Shown one piece after another: positions 62,341 to 64,000 of a DNA stretch of 64,000 nt; within the stretch, counting starts at the first letter, position 1, and each line of letters opens with the position of its first letter. This DNA comes from a bacterium (GTDB lineage: Bacteria > Babelota > Babeliae > Babelales > RVW-14), in contig CP064957.1 in assembly GCA_016699045.1 (NCBI GenBank), positions 1,178,001-1,242,000 of the forward strand. Reading direction: 5' to 3'. Position numbers and translations under genes: made by a program. The notes under the pieces were generated by a model. That model made no database searches. It was not told the origin of the DNA and saw nothing but the letters and a program-made list of their open reading frames with translations.

Positions 62341-63531
62341 ATGGCAAAAGGTGTATTTGATAGAACAAAAGAACACTGTAACGTTGGAACGATTGGTCAC
62401 GTTGATCATGGTAAAACAACTTTAACAGCTGCTATTACTAAAGTTTTGTCTGAGCAAGGCAAAGCATCTTTTAAAGCGTTTGATCAAATTGATAAAGCGC
62501 CAGAAGAACGTGAACGTGGTATTACTATTTCCGTAGCTCACGTAGAATACGAATCAGATAAGAGACATTATGCTCACGTTGACTGTCCAGGTCACGCTGA
62601 CTATATTAAAAACTTTATTACCGGTGCTGCTCAAATGGATGGTGCAATTTTGGTTGTATCAGCTGCAGACGGTCCAATGCCTCAAACCAGAGAACACATT
62701 CTTTTGTCACATCAAGTCGGTGTTCCTAGTATTGTAGTATTTTTGAATAAAGTTGATATGGTTGACGATCCTGACATGGTTGAACTTGTTGAGGAAGAAG
62801 TTCGCGAATTGCTCAGTAAATATGGTTATCCAGGAGCAACCACTCCAATTATTCGTGGATCAGCACTTAAGGCTTTGAATGGTGATAAGAGCGAACTTGG
62901 TGGGCCAGCAATTCTTAAGCTTATCGATACGCTTGATTCATACATTCCTATGCCAAAGCGTGATGCAGATAAGCCGTTCTTAATGCCAATTGAAGACGTG
63001 TTCTCAATTTCAGGTCGAGGTACCGTGGTAACTGGCCGTGCTGAATGTGGTATTGTTAAAGTCGGTGAAGATGTTGAAATTGTTGGTTTGCGTCCAACTC
63101 AAAAATCAACCGTTACTGGTATCGAAATGTTTAACAAAGAATTAAAAGAAGCTTTGCCTGGCGATAACGCAGGATTGTTGCTTCGTGGTATCAAAAAAGA
63201 AGACGTTGAACGTGGACAAGTTATTTGTAAGCCAGGTTCAATCAAGCCTCACAAGAAGTTCAAAGCACAAATCGTTATTCTTTCTAAAGAAGAAGGTGGT
63301 CGTCATAGTCCCTTCTTTAATGGTTACCGTCCACAATTCTATTTCAGAACAACTGACGTAACGGGTAATGTAACGTTGCCAGCTGGTCGTGAAATGGTTA
63401 TGCCTGGTGATAACGTTGAACTTACTGTTGATTTGGTAAGTCCAATTGCTATGAGCAAGGAATTGAAGTTCGCTGTTCGTGAAGGCGGCAGAACTATCGG
63501 TGCTGGTGTTATAAGTGAAATTATTGAGTAA
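62341..63531 (+). CDS. tuf: Elongation factor Tu
   Basis: A 396-residue GTPase: GHVDHGKTT, DCPGHADY, NKVDM and the C-terminal SPIAMSKELKFAVREGGRTIGAG. It brings aminoacyl-tRNA to the ribosome. The loop YIKNFITGAAQ differs from the usual YVKNMITGAAQ, a lineage-specific change. Ribosome site AAGGAACAG. Confidence 0.97.
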   Translation: MAKGVFDRTKEHCNVGTIGHVDHGKTTLTAAITKVLSEQGKASFKAFDQIDKAPEERERGITISVAHVEYESDKRHYAHVDCPGHADYIKNFITGAAQMDGAILVVSAADGPMPQTREHILLSHQVGVPSIVVFLNKVDMVDDPDMVELVEEEVRELLSKYGYPGATTPIIRGSALKALNGDKSELGGPAILKLIDTLDSYIPMPKRDADKPFLMPIEDVFSISGRGTVVTGRAECGIVKVGEDVEIVGLRPTQKSTVTGIEMFNKELKEALPGDNAGLLLRGIKKEDVERGQVICKPGSIKPHKKFKAQIVILSKEEGGRHSPFFNGYRPQFYFRTTDVTGNVTLPAGREMVMPGDNVELTVDLVSPIAMSKELKFAVREGGRTIGAGVISEIIE

Positions 63532-63552
63532 TAACTGATAGGTTAGATTGCA

Positions 63553-63858
63553 ATGAAAAGATCAAAAATTCGCTTGACATTAAAGTCTTATGATCATCAA
63601 TTGCTCGATAATGCTGTAAAGCAAATTGCGTTAACAGTAAAGAGAACAGGCTCCCGTGTTTTGGGGCCTGTTCCTCTTCCAAATAAACGCCGTTGTTTTA
63701 CTGTGTTACGCTCTCCGCATATTGATAAAAAATCACGGGAGCAGTTTGAGCTTATAATCCACAAACGGATATTAGATATTGTATCGCCAGCAGAACAGAC
63801 AATGGATGCTTTAATGAAGCTTAACATTTCTGCTGGGGTAGATGTAGAGATTAAATAA
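63553..63858 (+). CDS. rpsJ: 30S ribosomal protein S10
   Basis: A 101-residue protein with the S10 pattern (IRLTLKSYDHQLLDNAV, GPVPLPNKRRCFTVLRSPHID). It follows tuf by 21 bases, so the str and S10 operons are continuous. Confidence 0.94.
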   Translation: MKRSKIRLTLKSYDHQLLDNAVKQIALTVKRTGSRVLGPVPLPNKRRCFTVLRSPHIDKKSREQFELIIHKRILDIVSPAEQTMDALMKLNISAGVDVEIK

Positions 63859-63881
63859 AATCATGATGAGATGAGGCTACT

Positions 63882-64000
63882 ATGTTAGGTGCGCTTGTAG
63901 GAAAAAAAGTAGGTATGACGCAAGTCTTTGATCGAGAAGGAAACGTTGTACCAGTAACGGTTATTGATATGGCTTGCTGGTACATTACCCAGTTTAAAAC
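63882..64000 (+). CDS. rplC: 50S ribosomal protein L3, N-terminal part
   Basis: The first 39 codons are visible (LGALVGKKVGMTQVFDREGN, then VTVIDMACWYITQFK), the normal L3 start, before the window ends. Ribosome site GATGAGG. Confidence 0.9.
   Translation, partial: MLGALVGKKVGMTQVFDREGNVVPVTVIDMACWYITQFK

Overview
This window looks like chromosomal sequence from a small-genome, low-GC, Gram-negative bacterium that probably lives inside or on a eukaryotic host. Outer-membrane genes (lpxC, lptD, bamD, rseP, several secreted or lipobox proteins) and peptidoglycan genes (ftsI, ddl, glmU) show a diderm wall. A eukaryote-type deoxynucleoside kinase, an Hc2-like lysine/alanine histone, tectonin-repeat secreted proteins and a large secreted helical-repeat protein point to host association. 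My best lineage guess is Candidatus Dependentiae (TM6). That is an inference from the gene ensemble, not a database result.

Layout. 1-7.9 kb: end of trhO, then a minus-strand run with a cyclase-family hydrolase, gnd, a frame-broken zwf, recD2 and two envelope proteins. 8.2-12.7 kb: plus-strand deoxynucleoside kinase and part of an F-type ATP synthase operon (c, two b-like subunits, delta, alpha) whose c subunit carries the sodium-type ligand set. 12.7-15 kb: a gap with a candidate minus-strand small RNA, an RluB/RsuA-type pseudouridine synthase, and a membrane protein paired with a winged-helix regulator behind a palindromic operator. 15-21.6 kb: a 1190-residue secreted repeat protein, sbcD and glmU. 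21.7-27.8 kb: tRNA-Ser, a cupin, a frame-broken membrane-anchored protein, a secreted unknown, psd, rpe and a tandem double D-Ala-D-Ala ligase. 27.8-34.3 kb: a cluster of three secreted tectonin proteins, the most unusual part of the window. 34.4-48.3 kb: priA, the histone-like gene, a secreted C39-like peptidase, mnmE, jag, tRNA-Gly, kup, cysS, a thioredoxin-like lipoprotein, an ftsL-like gene with ftsI, yraN and bamD. 48.4-58.9 kb: yidC, recR, lptD, pepP, pyrG, rplM, lpxC, and rseP on the opposite strand. 59.4 kb to the end: the str/S10 region rpsL-rpsG-fusA-tuf-rpsJ-rplC (cut by the window edge).

Four genes (zwf, the winged-helix regulator, the gene at 22315 and the third tectonin gene) are each broken by one base in an A or T homopolymer, and one added or removed base restores a full family-like protein. 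The pattern suggests sequencing errors, transcriptional slippage or, for the T10 tract, phase variation, rather than four independent gene deaths.

Most genes have clear Shine-Dalgarno sequences, and many operons use 4-29 bp overlaps. Promoter-like TTGACA/TATAAT pairs and strong bidirectional terminators mark most transcription-unit boundaries.
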